Assembly: GCA_903863295.1 (NCBI GenBank)
Contig: CAIPBM010000038.1
Coordinates: forward strand, 1-43,028
Direction of reading: 5' to 3'
Length of the DNA: 43,028 bases
From: an uncultured Verrucomicrobiota bacterium
GTDB lineage: Bacteria; Verrucomicrobiota; Verrucomicrobiia; Methylacidiphilales; UBA1321
Shown here: positions 1 to 8,732 of the stretch, piece after piece
Layout: each line of letters begins with the position of its first letter
How positions within the stretch are numbered: the stretch's first letter is position 1
The notes under the pieces: model-generated
The model's input: the letters and a program-made list of their open reading frames with translations, nothing else
Told to the model about the DNA's origin: nothing
Databases searched by the model: none
Position numbers and translations under genes: made by a program

Positions 1-10
1 CAGCAAGGGC

Positions 11-33
11 GTTCCCAAGTGCAACTTGGGAAC
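11..33. repeat. Short palindromic repeat, GTTCCCAAGT family
   Basis: A perfect 10-bp inverted repeat (GTTCCCAAGT / ACTTGGGAAC) around a 3-nt GCA loop. Almost the same hairpin recurs at 16276-16298 (loop ACA), a version with a paired base change lies at 16164-16186, and a decayed copy lies near 33643. It therefore belongs to a dispersed family and is not a one-off terminator. No coding sequence overlaps it. Confidence 0.8.
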
Positions 34-74
34 GAGGGGGACAAAAGCTGCTCAATTTAATTCCGCTATCTCTT

Positions 75-150
75 TGGAGGGCCCGGCTCCCGCCGGGCCA
101 TGCTCTGACGTCGGAACTACAAAGCGGCTCGGCAGGAGCCGGGCCCTCCA
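75..150. repeat. Inverted repeat pair of GC-rich REP-like units
   Basis: The arm at 75-95 and the arm at 130-150 are reverse complements over 20 of 21 bases. Each half can also fold by itself: GGCCCGGC-TCCC-GCCGGGCC at 80-99 and GGCTC-GGCAG-GAGCC in the right half. This paired, inverted layout is typical of BIME-type REP doublets. It lies about 100 bp upstream of pepA, and nothing in 1-256 looks coding. Confidence 0.7.
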
Positions 151-256
151 GGGAAAGCATATCTTCAATATTCCAAGACCTCTGTCCGAACCACCCCGCG
201 CCGAGGGGGAATCTGAACTGCTCCCTCGACAAGGCACGGAGTACGGATTTTAATGG

Positions 257-1699
257 ATGGTACTTACGTTCATGGCCACGCTTAAAATTGATATCAATAC
301 CTCACCCGTCGGCACGCCCGATCTCGTCACGTTCTTCATCAAAGGCAGCGCCTTGCCCGCCGGAGTGCCCTCCGGTGAGTTTGACGGAGCGCTCTGCAGC
401 ACGGTTCTGCTGCGGGACAAGACTCAACGCACTCTCGTGGTGGGACTGGGCGACAAGGAGAAGCTGGAGCCCGATTCCTTCCGCCGTGCTGCCGGTGCAG
501 CCATCAAGCATCTGCTCAAAATTGGCAGTTCGGACATTGCGCTGGAACTTTTCTCCCACGCGGATTACGTCGGGGCGGCGGTGGAGGGGGCGATCCTGGC
601 CAGCTATAAATTTGAAGGCTTTGGCAAGGATCCCTCGAAGAAAACTCGCGCGATTTTGACTCACCTGCAGGTTTTGATTGAAGAACACGAGGTGACCAAT
701 GCCCGCCTGCAGGCGAACCAGGCGGAGATTATCTCCACCGTCACCAACACGATCCGCGAGATCGGCAATCTCCCCGGCAACATGCTGACTCCCGCCATTC
801 TGGCCGAGAAAGCGCAGGAGCTGATCCAGGATCGCGCGCTTACGATCAAGGTCTGGAATGAGCGGCATCTTGAGCGCGACGGTTTCGGGGGCATCCTCGC
901 CGTGGGGCAGGGTTCGGTCCATCCGCCGCGGCTGATTGTGCTCGAATACAAGGGCGGTGGCAAAAAGGACGCGCCGGTTGCGCTGGTCGGCAAAGCTGTG
1001 ACCTTTGATACGGGTGGCATCTCGATCAAGCCCGGTGCCCAGATGGACGAAATGAAGTTCGATAAAATGGGCGGGCTCGCGGTGCTCGGCATCATGCTGG
1101 CGGCGGCGGACCTCAAGCTTCCGCTCAACCTGGTTGCGCTCATCCCTTCCGCGGAGAACATGCCTGGGCCCGATGCTTACCGTCCGGGCGACATCATCAC
1201 TACGCGCGATGGAAAGACGGTGGAAGTCCTCAACACCGATGCGGAGGGACGGATCATCCTCGCCGATGCCATCGCCCACGCTCGCCTGACTTACAAGCCC
1301 TCTGCGATCCTTGAATACTCGACGCTGACTGGGGCGGTCATCATGGCCCTGGGGCATCGCCGCGCGGGACTTTTCACTTCAGAACTTAAGCTGCGTGATG
1401 CGTTGGTCGCGGCGGGGAAAACGGTGGGCGAACTGGTCTGGCCCATGCCGATTGATGAGGAGTACCGGGAGAACGTCCTCTCGGAAATCGCCACGGCCAA
1501 GAACACCAGCTTCCGCGAAGGGAGCGCCTGTTCCAGCGCCAGCTTCGTCAAGCTCTGGGCCGAGGATGTCCCCTTTGTCCATATCGATATCGCCGGCACG
1601 GCGTGGACGACCAAACCGCCCGCGTATCTTGAAGGCGGAGCCACAGGTTTTGGGGTGAGGCTGATGGTGCAGGCGTTGAAGGCGGGGTTGACGGTCTAG
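257..1699 (+). CDS. pepA: Leucyl aminopeptidase (peptidase family M17)
   Basis: A cytosolic di-metal aminopeptidase that removes N-terminal residues from peptides. The C-terminal catalytic domain has the full M17 signature. Metal ligands are K246 and D251 in GKAVTFDTGG, D269 in MKFDKMGG, and D328 and E330 in the hallmark NTDAEGR. K258 and R332 are the catalytic Lys and Arg. The length of 480 aa is usual for bacterial PepA, and residues 1-170 form the variable N-terminal domain. An in-frame ATG at 272 (MATLKIDIN) is an equally plausible start, because neither has a clear ribosome-binding site. The gene stands alone and converges on the AAA+ gene downstream. Some PepA proteins also bind DNA at plasmid cer sites, but nothing here addresses that. 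Confidence 0.95.
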   Translation: MVLTFMATLKIDINTSPVGTPDLVTFFIKGSALPAGVPSGEFDGALCSTVLLRDKTQRTLVVGLGDKEKLEPDSFRRAAGAAIKHLLKIGSSDIALELFSHADYVGAAVEGAILASYKFEGFGKDPSKKTRAILTHLQVLIEEHEVTNARLQANQAEIISTVTNTIREIGNLPGNMLTPAILAEKAQELIQDRALTIKVWNERHLERDGFGGILAVGQGSVHPPRLIVLEYKGGGKKDAPVALVGKAVTFDTGGISIKPGAQMDEMKFDKMGGLAVLGIMLAAADLKLPLNLVALIPSAENMPGPDAYRPGDIITTRDGKTVEVLNTDAEGRIILADAIAHARLTYKPSAILEYSTLTGAVIMALGHRRAGLFTSELKLRDALVAAGKTVGELVWPMPIDEEYRENVLSEIATAKNTSFREGSACSSASFVKLWAEDVPFVHIDIAGTAWTTKPPAYLEGGATGFGVRLMVQALKAGLTV

Positions 1700-1809
1700 G
1701 GTGTGGATGCAGCGATAGACTTCCGTAATAAAAGCGGTCGAAAAATAAGTCGGAACTAATCCTAAGTTGTCCGGGCCAACCGGGATGAGGAGGGCTCCAC
1801 GTTCGTGCG

Positions 1810-3228
1810 TTATTTTTTAATGCCCAGGAATGCGAGGATATCGTTATAGAACCCGCTTTGGTTGGCGTAGAGCGCGTAATTTTTTGCGTTTTCAAACCAG
1901 GCGCGGGTGGAGGGCTGAAGCGATTTTGCGGCGCGGATGAGATCGTCCGTCGTGATCGGGACGATCCGGTTTTCGCGCATGGCGACGGCCAGCTTTTCCT
2001 CGCTGGCCACATCGAAAACGGCTTTCAGGTCGGCGCCGGAAAAATCCTTTGTCCGTTTGGCCAGCGCCCGCGCATCCAGCTTCTGGACCGGCTTGCCCTT
2101 GGCCATGAGCTCGATGATGGAGACGCGCGCCTCCTCGTCGGGCGGGGGGACAAAGAGCACGCGGTCAAAGCGGCCCGGACGACGAAAAGCGGGATCGACC
2201 TGCCACGGGGCGTTGGTCGCGCCGAGAATGAGAATGCCCTCGTTATTGCCAGTGGCGCCATCCATCTCGGCCAGGAACTGGTTGATGACATTGCGGCCGG
2301 CGCTGAACTTCATGTTGGCGCGGTCGGAGGCAAGGGCATCGACCTCATCAAAGAAAAGAATCGCGGGCGTATTTTGGCGCGCGAGCTCGAAAATCTTGTG
2401 GAGATTTTTCTCGCTGTTGCCCAGCCACATGTCGAGCACCTGATGAATGCCGATACTGATGAACGTGCCCTTGATTTCACCCGCCGTGGCCCGGCTCAGC
2501 AATGTCTTGCCGCACCCGGGAGGGCCGTAGAGCAGGACGCCGCCGCCGGTCTTCTTGCCGTACTGGCGGAAAAGCTCGGCGTTCTTGAGCGGATAGATGA
2601 TCTTCATCCGGATGTCTTCCTTCACCGCGTTCATGCCGCCGACATCAGCGAAAGCAATGGACGGGCGCTCGAATTCGACCGAGAGATCGAAAGCGGCTGC
2701 AGACGAGAGATTGGGTTCATCGGCGGGATGCTCCGATTCGAACGCGGAGGGGCCGTCCGGTTCCTCACCCTCGATCAAGGTGGCGGGGAGGGGCTTAAGA
2801 TTTTCGGGCGGTGGAGGAGGTGCGCCGGTCGAAGGCTTGGAGAGATCTTTTTCGAGGCCCTGATCGCGGAGGTTGGGATCGAGGCTGCGGGCCTTGGCGT
2901 AGTGCTCGCGGGCTTCGTTTAGCTTATGTTCGAGAAAAGCGAGACGGCTGAGGAGTAACCACGCCTCGGCGCATGGGGGATGGGCCGCCGTGATGGCCTC
3001 CGCGCGGACCACGGCCTCGGAAAGATTGCCTTCCTGATACGCGACGCGGGCCAAGCCCAGTTGGGCGCCGAGATGGTGGGAATCTTTCGCCAGGGCGCGT
3101 TGAAAATATTGTTTCGCCTCAGAAAGCAGGAACTGGTCGAGGCAGCCGTCGGCGAGCAGCACCAGCAGCGGGACGTTATCGGGCGAGACGGCAACGGCTT
3201 GCCGAAGGGCATCAAGATGGGCGCTCAT
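1810..3228 (-). CDS. TPR-AAA+ ATPase (Cdc48/spastin-like)
   Basis: A 472-aa protein with two parts. Residues 1-120 are tetratricopeptide-like helices. A Pro-rich linker (130-190) leads to one AAA+ module at about 195-400. Visible motifs are the VGGMNAVKEDI lead-in, Walker A GPPGCGKT (235-242), the MWLGNSEKN pore-loop region (267-275), Walker B ILFFDEVDAL (290-299), and the arginine-finger segment FRRPGRFDR (348-356). The family remodels or unfolds protein substrates, and the TPR part probably picks the partner. There is no transmembrane segment or FtsH-type protease domain, so it is not FtsH. It is the last gene of a probable operon (sigma factor, MFS transporter, ATPase), only 15 bp after the transporter. 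The substrate is unknown. Confidence 0.85.
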   Translation of the reverse strand: MSAHLDALRQAVAVSPDNVPLLVLLADGCLDQFLLSEAKQYFQRALAKDSHHLGAQLGLARVAYQEGNLSEAVVRAEAITAAHPPCAEAWLLLSRLAFLEHKLNEAREHYAKARSLDPNLRDQGLEKDLSKPSTGAPPPPPENLKPLPATLIEGEEPDGPSAFESEHPADEPNLSSAAAFDLSVEFERPSIAFADVGGMNAVKEDIRMKIIYPLKNAELFRQYGKKTGGGVLLYGPPGCGKTLLSRATAGEIKGTFISIGIHQVLDMWLGNSEKNLHKIFELARQNTPAILFFDEVDALASDRANMKFSAGRNVINQFLAEMDGATGNNEGILILGATNAPWQVDPAFRRPGRFDRVLFVPPPDEEARVSIIELMAKGKPVQKLDARALAKRTKDFSGADLKAVFDVASEEKLAVAMRENRIVPITTDDLIRAAKSLQPSTRAWFENAKNYALYANQSGFYNDILAFLGIKK

Positions 3229-3243
3229 GACGAAAGCGTAGGA

Positions 3244-4530
3244 CTACTTTTCCAGATAATCGAGATCGTCCTGGAAGGTTTCCCTCAAGCCGAAGATTCC
3301 GATAAAGGCGAGGGCAAAGCAGATGCCACCCACGAGGAGTGCACTGGAGATGGAACTGAGCCAGGGTACCTGCGGGTTTCCCTTGAAGAGAAGAAAGAGG
3401 CTGGTGATCGGGATGACCGCGCCGCGGGTGAAGTTGGGTACGGTGGTGGCAACGGTTGCCCGCATGTTGGTGCCGAAATGCTCCGCAGCGATGGTGACGA
3501 AGATGGACCAGTATCCCACGGAGATACCGAGAATGAACACCACGGCATAGAGGAGAAAAGGCGTGGGTTGTCTGAGCAGCAGAAACGTGGCCGAGAGCAC
3601 CAGGGCCGCGATGATAAAGCCGAGGAGAATGCTTTTCCGGGCCTTGGCGACCTGACAGAGCAGATTGCTGGCGAGGTCGCCCACGCAGATACCGCCGTAG
3701 GTCCAGGCGAGCGCTGTCCCCGCGACGATGGGTGCCGTCGCGTCCATGGCCTTGCCGAATTCGGGACTGAAGACGACGAGGAGTCCGATGACATACCAGC
3801 AGGGCAACCCGATCAGGATACAGCAGAGATAACGTCCCAGACGATGGGGCGCGGCGAGAAGGCCCAGTTGCGAAGCGAAGGTGGGGGGATGGATCCCCGC
3901 CATGTTCTGATACATGCCTGATTCACGAACCAGCACGCGGAGGAAGAGGAGAAGAAACCCGAGAAAGCCGCCCGCGATGTAAAGATGTCGCCAGACCGGA
4001 TAGTAGATCGCGGCGAGACCGGCCACCACCGCACCGAGCACACCAACCGCTGAGACCATCATGGTGCCGTAGCCACGAAGACCCCGGGGCAGAATCTCCG
4101 CGACCAGCGTGATGCTGCCGCCAAGCTCGCCGGCCAAACCAATACCGGCAATGAACCGGCAGACGGTGTAGGTGGTGAGATCGTGGACGAAGGCATTGGC
4201 AATATTGGCGAGGGAATAGAGAACGATGGAACCGAAGAGCACCTTGAGGCGACCAAAGCGGTCGCCGAGAAGCCCCCAGAGGAGTCCACCCAGGAGCATT
4301 CCGCCCATCTGCCAATTGATCAGCCACGCGCCATCAATGGCGAGCCGATCGCCGCTGAGCCCGAGGTCCTTCAAACTCGATACGCGGACGACGCCGAAGA
4401 GAACGAGATCATAGATATCAACGAAGTAGCCCAGGGCCCCGACGATGACGGCGGGATGTAAAAGCGCGGCAATGATCTGGCCCGGCTGGTACGAATCGGG
4501 CTCGGGAAGCGGCTGACAGCGGTCGGTCAT
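3244..4530 (-). CDS. MFS transporter
   Basis: A 428-aa integral membrane protein with about 12 hydrophobic segments. It has the MFS loop 2-3 motif GLLGDRFGRLK (86-96), and RFIAGIGLAGELGGS (125-139) followed by AEILPRGLRG with its conserved Glu and Arg. The pattern resembles the sugar/organic-acid:H+ symporter branch of the major facilitator superfamily. The substrate cannot be read from the sequence. It lies between a sigma factor gene (53 bp upstream) and the AAA+ gene (15 bp downstream) on the same strand, which suggests co-transcription. Confidence 0.85.
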   Translation of the reverse strand: MTDRCQPLPEPDSYQPGQIIAALLHPAVIVGALGYFVDIYDLVLFGVVRVSSLKDLGLSGDRLAIDGAWLINWQMGGMLLGGLLWGLLGDRFGRLKVLFGSIVLYSLANIANAFVHDLTTYTVCRFIAGIGLAGELGGSITLVAEILPRGLRGYGTMMVSAVGVLGAVVAGLAAIYYPVWRHLYIAGGFLGFLLLFLRVLVRESGMYQNMAGIHPPTFASQLGLLAAPHRLGRYLCCILIGLPCWYVIGLLVVFSPEFGKAMDATAPIVAGTALAWTYGGICVGDLASNLLCQVAKARKSILLGFIIAALVLSATFLLLRQPTPFLLYAVVFILGISVGYWSIFVTIAAEHFGTNMRATVATTVPNFTRGAVIPITSLFLLFKGNPQVPWLSSISSALLVGGICFALAFIGIFGLRETFQDDLDYLEK

Positions 4531-4583
4531 GCGACAGAGTTAGCGCATGCTCCACGTGGAGGGCGAGCAAGAAGTTGCTTCCT

Positions 4584-5300
4584 TCAGGCCAGTGATTGAG
4601 TGCGTCTCCAGGTCTGTTTCAGTTTCCCCAGCGCCTGCTGGTGCAGTTGCGAAACGCGGGAGGGTGTCACTTCGAGCATTTTCGCCACGTCGCGCAGCGG
4701 CACGCCTTGGAAGTAATGAAGGACAACGACCGTCGCCTGGGTTTTGGGCAGTGAACCGAGGCATTTGAGCACGATGCGCCGATCTTCCGTGGAAAGAATC
4801 GCGGCGTCCGGATTGGAGGCATGAAGATCCGGCAGGCGTTCCGTCAGGGGAAGACTCTCCTCGCTCTTGGAGCCGTCACTCATTTCATCGAAAGAGATCA
4901 ACTGGCGCACCTGGGCTTGGTTTTGATAGGAGGCCAATTCGGTCGGCTCCACGCCGAGAGCTGCGGCCAGTTCGAGGCTGGTCGGCTCCCGTTCCAATCG
5001 CTCGGTTAGCATAATTGTAACACGTGTGATGCGTCGGTGTTGCTTGTGAACTGAGCGGGGTGCCCAGTCCCATCGACGAAGCTCATCCAGCACGGCACCG
5101 CGGATACGAACCGCGCAAAAACTGCGAAAAGAAGCGCCTCTTGAAATATCGTAACGCTCTGCAGCCCTGAGATATCCAAGAACGCCGGCACTTTGCAAGT
5201 CATCACGATCCAGATGGCTGGGCAGCTTGGAGGTGCATGAGCGGGCAAAGCGCTGAGCCCAAGGTAGGTATTCCAATAGACGTTCCTCGTTGTAACCCAT
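4584..5300 (-). CDS. RNA polymerase sigma factor, FliA/WhiG (sigma-28) type
   Basis: A 238-aa alternative sigma factor. Region 2 spans about 10-85, with core-binding DRDDLQSAGVLGYLRAAERY and FRSFCAVRIRGAVLDELR for -10 recognition. Region 3 is near 90-125 (EREPTSLELAAALGV). Region 4 has a helix-turn-helix near 200-225 (PLRDVAKMLEVTPSRVSQLH). The length and the RGAVLDELR motif match FliA/WhiG/SigD, not ECF factors. No flagellar gene and no FlgM-like anti-sigma gene is visible in the window, so its regulon is unknown. It is the first gene of the probable sigma-MFS-AAA+ operon and is divergent from the ABC permease. Confidence 0.9.
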   Translation of the reverse strand: MGYNEERLLEYLPWAQRFARSCTSKLPSHLDRDDLQSAGVLGYLRAAERYDISRGASFRSFCAVRIRGAVLDELRRWDWAPRSVHKQHRRITRVTIMLTERLEREPTSLELAAALGVEPTELASYQNQAQVRQLISFDEMSDGSKSEESLPLTERLPDLHASNPDAAILSTEDRRIVLKCLGSLPKTQATVVVLHYFQGVPLRDVAKMLEVTPSRVSQLHQQALGKLKQTWRRTQSLA

Positions 5301-5443
5301 AATGGGTTACTTATGTAATACGATGTAGGAGAGGTCAAGTTTTTATTTAATTATTCTAACTCACCCCGATTTTTCTAATAATTCAGCTCATGATTGCTTT
5401 TCACCCGGCGCCGCTCCGGTAAAGATCAGGGCTTCCCTTTGGC
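5301..5443. promoter_or_regulatory. Divergent AT-rich intergenic region
   Basis: A 143-bp gap between the divergent sigma-factor and ABC-permease genes. It is clearly more AT-rich than its surroundings, notably at 5337-5390, and must hold promoters for both directions. I could not identify a convincing pair of -35/-10 boxes. Confidence 0.5.
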
Positions 5444-7147
5444 ATGAAATATTTCTTTCTCCTCGCGCTCGCCTTTTTCTTTGGGCTCTTTTTGGTCTAC
5501 CCGCTACTGGGGCTGCTCGGCGGGGCGTTCTTTTTCACGGACGAGGATGGACACAAGACTTTCACGCTCTCCTTCTTCCGCCTGTTGCTGGATAACCAGC
5601 TCTATAGAGTTTCCTTCATCAACAGCTTTGAAATTGCCACGCTCGCGACTTTTTTCACCACCCTGATTTCGATTCCACTGGCCGTCCTTTTTACCCATTG
5701 CCGTTTTCCAGGACGGGAATTTTTCCGGCCGCTGTTGCTGGCACCGCTGATTCTGCCGCCTTTCGTTGGGGCGCTGGGGATCAAGCACATCTTCGCCCGG
5801 TATGGTTCGCTGAATCTGTTGCTGGCCAAGATCGGAGTCGTCTCCCTGGCCCAACCCATCGATTGGCTGGGCGAAAGCGGTTTTACGGGCATCGTCATTC
5901 TTCAGGTGCTCCACCTTTTTCCCATCCTCTTTCTCAGCATCAGTGCCGCTCTGGCCAACATTGATCCCTCGCTCCTGCAGGCCGCTGCCAATCTGGGCGC
6001 TTCAACCTGGCGGCGATTCATCACCATTACATTGCCCCTGACCCGGCCCGGTCTTTTTGCGGGCGCCTGCATCGTTTTCATCAGCGCCTTCACCGATCTG
6101 GGCACGCCGCTCATTCTCAGCTTCACGGCAACCGTCCCGACTCAAATCTTCAATGCCTCAGCGGATGTTAACAGCGAACAGATCGGCTACGCCTTCGTCG
6201 TGGCCACCCTGGTCATCGTGGTCCTTTTCTTCCTCCTGGTGCGCCGGTTCGGCGAAAGCGGTTCCGGGATGATGCCTGCCCGCGCCACAACCATGTCGGA
6301 GGAAATCACACTCTCTCCCCTGGCCGGATGGGCGGCGACCCTTGCGGTGGCGGGATTGCTCTTTCTTGCCGTGTTGCCGCATCTCGGCGTCGTCGTTAGT
6401 TCCTTTGCCGAGCGCTGGTTCTTCACCGTCCTGCCTACCGAATACACCACCCATTTTTACGCCGATGTCTTCACCAGCAGGATTAACGCCAGCTACGTAA
6501 CCAACTCACTTCTCTACTCGGGATTGAGCTGTTTCCTTGATCTCATCCTCGGCCTCGTCATCGCCCATCTCCTGGCGCGGGAAGTTTTTCCGGGTAAATC
6601 GCTGCTGGATGCCATGGCGATGTTACCGCTGGCATTGCCCGGCCTCGTCCTCGCTTTCGCGTTACTCGTCAGCTTCCGCGTTCATGGTTTTGGTTATCTC
6701 GACTGGATGAACCCGCGGATCAATCCCACCTTCCTGCTGGTGATCAGCTATTCGTTGCGCCGTCTGCCCTACATTGTGCGCGCGGCGTACGCGGGCTATC
6801 AGCAGACCAGCGTCACCCTGGAGGAAGCATCTTACAACCTCGGCGCGGGCCGCTGGCAAACCTTCCGGCGGGTGACCTTGCCGTTGATCGCGCCAAATCT
6901 GATCGCCGGTTCGATCCTGACCTTTTGCTTTGCCATGCTGGAGGTCAGCGATAGCCTGATCCTTGCCATGGAGACCCGATTCGCCCCGATCACGCGGGGC
7001 ATTTATGAAATCCTAGGTCGACCGAGCCCGGATTCGGCCAGCCTCGCCTGTGCGCTTGGGGTCATGGCGATGGCGCTACTGGGCGGAGGGCTCTGGATCG
7101 GTTCCCGGATCATGGGTCAGCGGCTGGGTTCTTTTTTCCGCGCATGA
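5444..7147 (+). CDS. Fused two-domain ABC transporter permease (FbpB-like)
   Basis: A 567-aa inner-membrane protein made of two BPD_transp_1 permease domains in tandem, about 12 membrane segments in all. Each domain carries an EAA coupling motif: about 177-199 (LLQAAANLGASTWRRF...) and 459-481 (LEEASYNLGAGRWQTF...). The fused architecture is that of ferric iron (FbpB/SfuB), thiamine (ThiP) and related importers. Neither the ATPase nor the solute-binding protein is in this window, so the substrate is unresolved. The next gene overlaps by 4 bp (ATGA), so the two are translationally coupled. Confidence 0.88.
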   Translation: MKYFFLLALAFFFGLFLVYPLLGLLGGAFFFTDEDGHKTFTLSFFRLLLDNQLYRVSFINSFEIATLATFFTTLISIPLAVLFTHCRFPGREFFRPLLLAPLILPPFVGALGIKHIFARYGSLNLLLAKIGVVSLAQPIDWLGESGFTGIVILQVLHLFPILFLSISAALANIDPSLLQAAANLGASTWRRFITITLPLTRPGLFAGACIVFISAFTDLGTPLILSFTATVPTQIFNASADVNSEQIGYAFVVATLVIVVLFFLLVRRFGESGSGMMPARATTMSEEITLSPLAGWAATLAVAGLLFLAVLPHLGVVVSSFAERWFFTVLPTEYTTHFYADVFTSRINASYVTNSLLYSGLSCFLDLILGLVIAHLLAREVFPGKSLLDAMAMLPLALPGLVLAFALLVSFRVHGFGYLDWMNPRINPTFLLVISYSLRRLPYIVRAAYAGYQQTSVTLEEASYNLGAGRWQTFRRVTLPLIAPNLIAGSILTFCFAMLEVSDSLILAMETRFAPITRGIYEILGRPSPDSASLACALGVMAMALLGGGLWIGSRIMGQRLGSFFRA

Positions 7148-7869
7148 AATTCATCGTTACCGACGCGGCAGTTTATCGCTCTCGCCTATTTCTCGCTTCA
7201 CTCATTCTGGGTTCCCTGTGCTCCGCCCCAATTCAGGTTTTCGCCCAAACGAATCAACCCCCGGTTTCGACCAACGTGGTGGCCACTCCGGCGGAACCGG
7301 GCCACACCGATCCCTTTAACGACCCGCTTATCAAGCAGGTCCAGACCCGCCACGAAAAAGCGGTGAAGGGCGACACGAAGGAGACCAAGAGCCTGGCGAC
7401 TGACCTGGAAAAATGGACCAAGGAGCAGCCTACCAATTACCTGCTCCAGGCCTATCTTGGGAGTGTCTACACCCTTTGTAGCCGGGATGCCTGGCCGGGG
7501 CCGGGTAAACTGACCTACCTCCGGAATGGTGGAAAGCTGATGGACGCCGCCGTTGCCTCCGCGCCCGATAATCCCGCGGTGCGCTTTATCCGTGCCATCG
7601 ACTACTACGAGCTCCCGAGCATTTTCGGCAAACGCCAGACAGCCCGGGATGATTTCGCCTTGCTCGTGAAACAGGTCGAGGGCGTGGCCAAGACGCCTTA
7701 CGTTCTCGATATCGAAACCCAGCAGGCGATCTACTATTATGCCGGGCTCTGTTACGAGCAACTTTACCAGAAAGCGGAGGCCAGGGATGCCTGGACCCGC
7801 GGGGTGAAGCTGGATCCGGCTTCGGTGTTGGGCGTGAGAATTCAAGCGGAATTGACTAAATTCAAATAA
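7144..7869 (+). CDS. Exported TPR-like protein of unknown function
   Basis: A 241-aa protein. Residues 1-34 form a signal peptide (basic MKFIVTDAAVYRSR, then a hydrophobic stretch ending near VFAQ). The mature part is helical with loose tetratricopeptide spacing: one helical pair near 85-105 (NYLLQAYLGSVYTLC) and another near 195-235 (YYYAGLCYEQLYQKAEARDAW). It overlaps the ABC permease stop codon by 4 bp, so it is probably co-expressed and periplasmic. It is not a recognisable solute-binding protein, and I assign no molecular function. Confidence 0.75.
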   Translation: MKFIVTDAAVYRSRLFLASLILGSLCSAPIQVFAQTNQPPVSTNVVATPAEPGHTDPFNDPLIKQVQTRHEKAVKGDTKETKSLATDLEKWTKEQPTNYLLQAYLGSVYTLCSRDAWPGPGKLTYLRNGGKLMDAAVASAPDNPAVRFIRAIDYYELPSIFGKRQTARDDFALLVKQVEGVAKTPYVLDIETQQAIYYYAGLCYEQLYQKAEARDAWTRGVKLDPASVLGVRIQAELTKFK

Positions 7870-7938
7870 TTTTCTACCAGACCTTCCGGTAATGCAAAAG
7901 TGGTAGCGCAAGGAAATATCCTGATGTAATGTGAAAGT

Positions 7939-8184
7939 ATGACGCAATCCACGGTCACGGACAAATTTCAAACCACGATTCCGCGGGACGTGCGGCAGGC
8001 CTTGAAACTATCTCCCCGGCAAAAGGTCGCCTACGAGATACAGAAGGACGGCTCCGCGATCATCCGGGCAGTCCCCGGACTGGATGAACTGTTCGGTAGT
8101 GTTCGACTGAAGCGAAAGATCGCAACGATTCAGGAAGAAAAAGCGGCGGCGCGCCGGGCCATTGCGTCTGAGGGGAACCGTTAG
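7939..8184 (+). CDS. AbrB/MazE/SpoVT-family antitoxin
   Basis: An 81-aa protein. Residues 1-47 match the swapped-hairpin DNA-binding fold (VTDKFQTTIPRDVRQALKL...KVAYEI). The C-terminal tail is charged and Lys/Arg/Glu-rich, as in antitoxins that wrap the toxin. It lies just upstream of a PIN-domain gene on the same strand, which is the standard type II antitoxin-toxin order. Such antitoxins normally repress their own operon, so the AT-rich 7870-7938 gap is the likely operator. Confidence 0.85.
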   Translation: MTQSTVTDKFQTTIPRDVRQALKLSPRQKVAYEIQKDGSAIIRAVPGLDELFGSVRLKRKIATIQEEKAAARRAIASEGNR

Positions 8185-8277
8185 AAGGGAAGAGTTTCAC
8201 GGATGAGATCAGGCGGTCTCGACTGTGTACCCATCTGGGCTGAGACCCAACTTCGCTTCAAAATTTGGAATAATCGT

Positions 8278-8697
8278 ATGGCCGAAATAATCGTCTATTG
8301 GATCGATACCAATATCATGCTTCGTTTTTTAGCCGGTGAACCTTCCGCTCAGGCCGCCGCCGCCAAAAAACTTTTTTCACGCGCGGCTGCTGGTGAAGTC
8401 GTGCTCGATGTCTCGCCCGTGATTATTCTGGAAACGTATCATACGTTGGTTTCATTTTATAAAGTGGAACGAAAAGTAGCCGCGGAAAAATTAACCTTGT
8501 TGCTTCAGCAGCCGGGAATGAAGGTGCGGGAAGAGAAGCAGGTTTTTTCCACGCTACGCTTTTTACAGACGAATAATGTTGGATTTGCCGACGCTTACCT
8601 TGTCGCCGGTGCGATGACGGAAAATCGCCCCATCGCCTCATTCGACCGGGATTTTAATAAATTCAAAGGCATCATTCGCTACGAACCTGTTGCTTAA
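8278..8697 (+). CDS. PIN-domain toxin (VapC-like ribonuclease)
   Basis: A 139-aa PIN-domain endoribonuclease. The acidic active-site residues are visible: D10 (WIDTN), E52 (ILETYHTL), D105 ([10 protein letters not shown]) and D123 (SFDRDF). The family cleaves tRNA or rRNA when freed from the antitoxin. The start is uncertain. ATG 8278 fits the usual PIN N terminus and has GGA 8 nt upstream. An in-frame ATG at 8203 would add 25 residues and is preceded by a purine-rich AGAAGGGAAGAG, so it cannot be excluded. The partner is the AbrB-type antitoxin gene upstream. Confidence 0.85.
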   Translation: MAEIIVYWIDTNIMLRFLAGEPSAQAAAAKKLFSRAAAGEVVLDVSPVIILETYHTLVSFYKVERKVAAEKLTLLLQQPGMKVREEKQVFSTLRFLQTNNVGFADAYLVAGAMTENRPIASFDRDFNKFKGIIRYEPVA

Positions 8698-8732
8698 CCC
8701 CGCCAGCCTTCGACATACTTTACCTTTCCACT

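Noticed and set aside
302-1357. 351-codon reverse-strand open frame opposite pepA
   Set aside because: It is antisense to a gene with complete catalytic motifs, has no protein-family features, and is explained by high GC.
4584-5300. Flagellar operon assignment for the sigma factor
   Set aside because: No flagellar, chemotaxis or flgM gene is in the window, so the regulon is left open.
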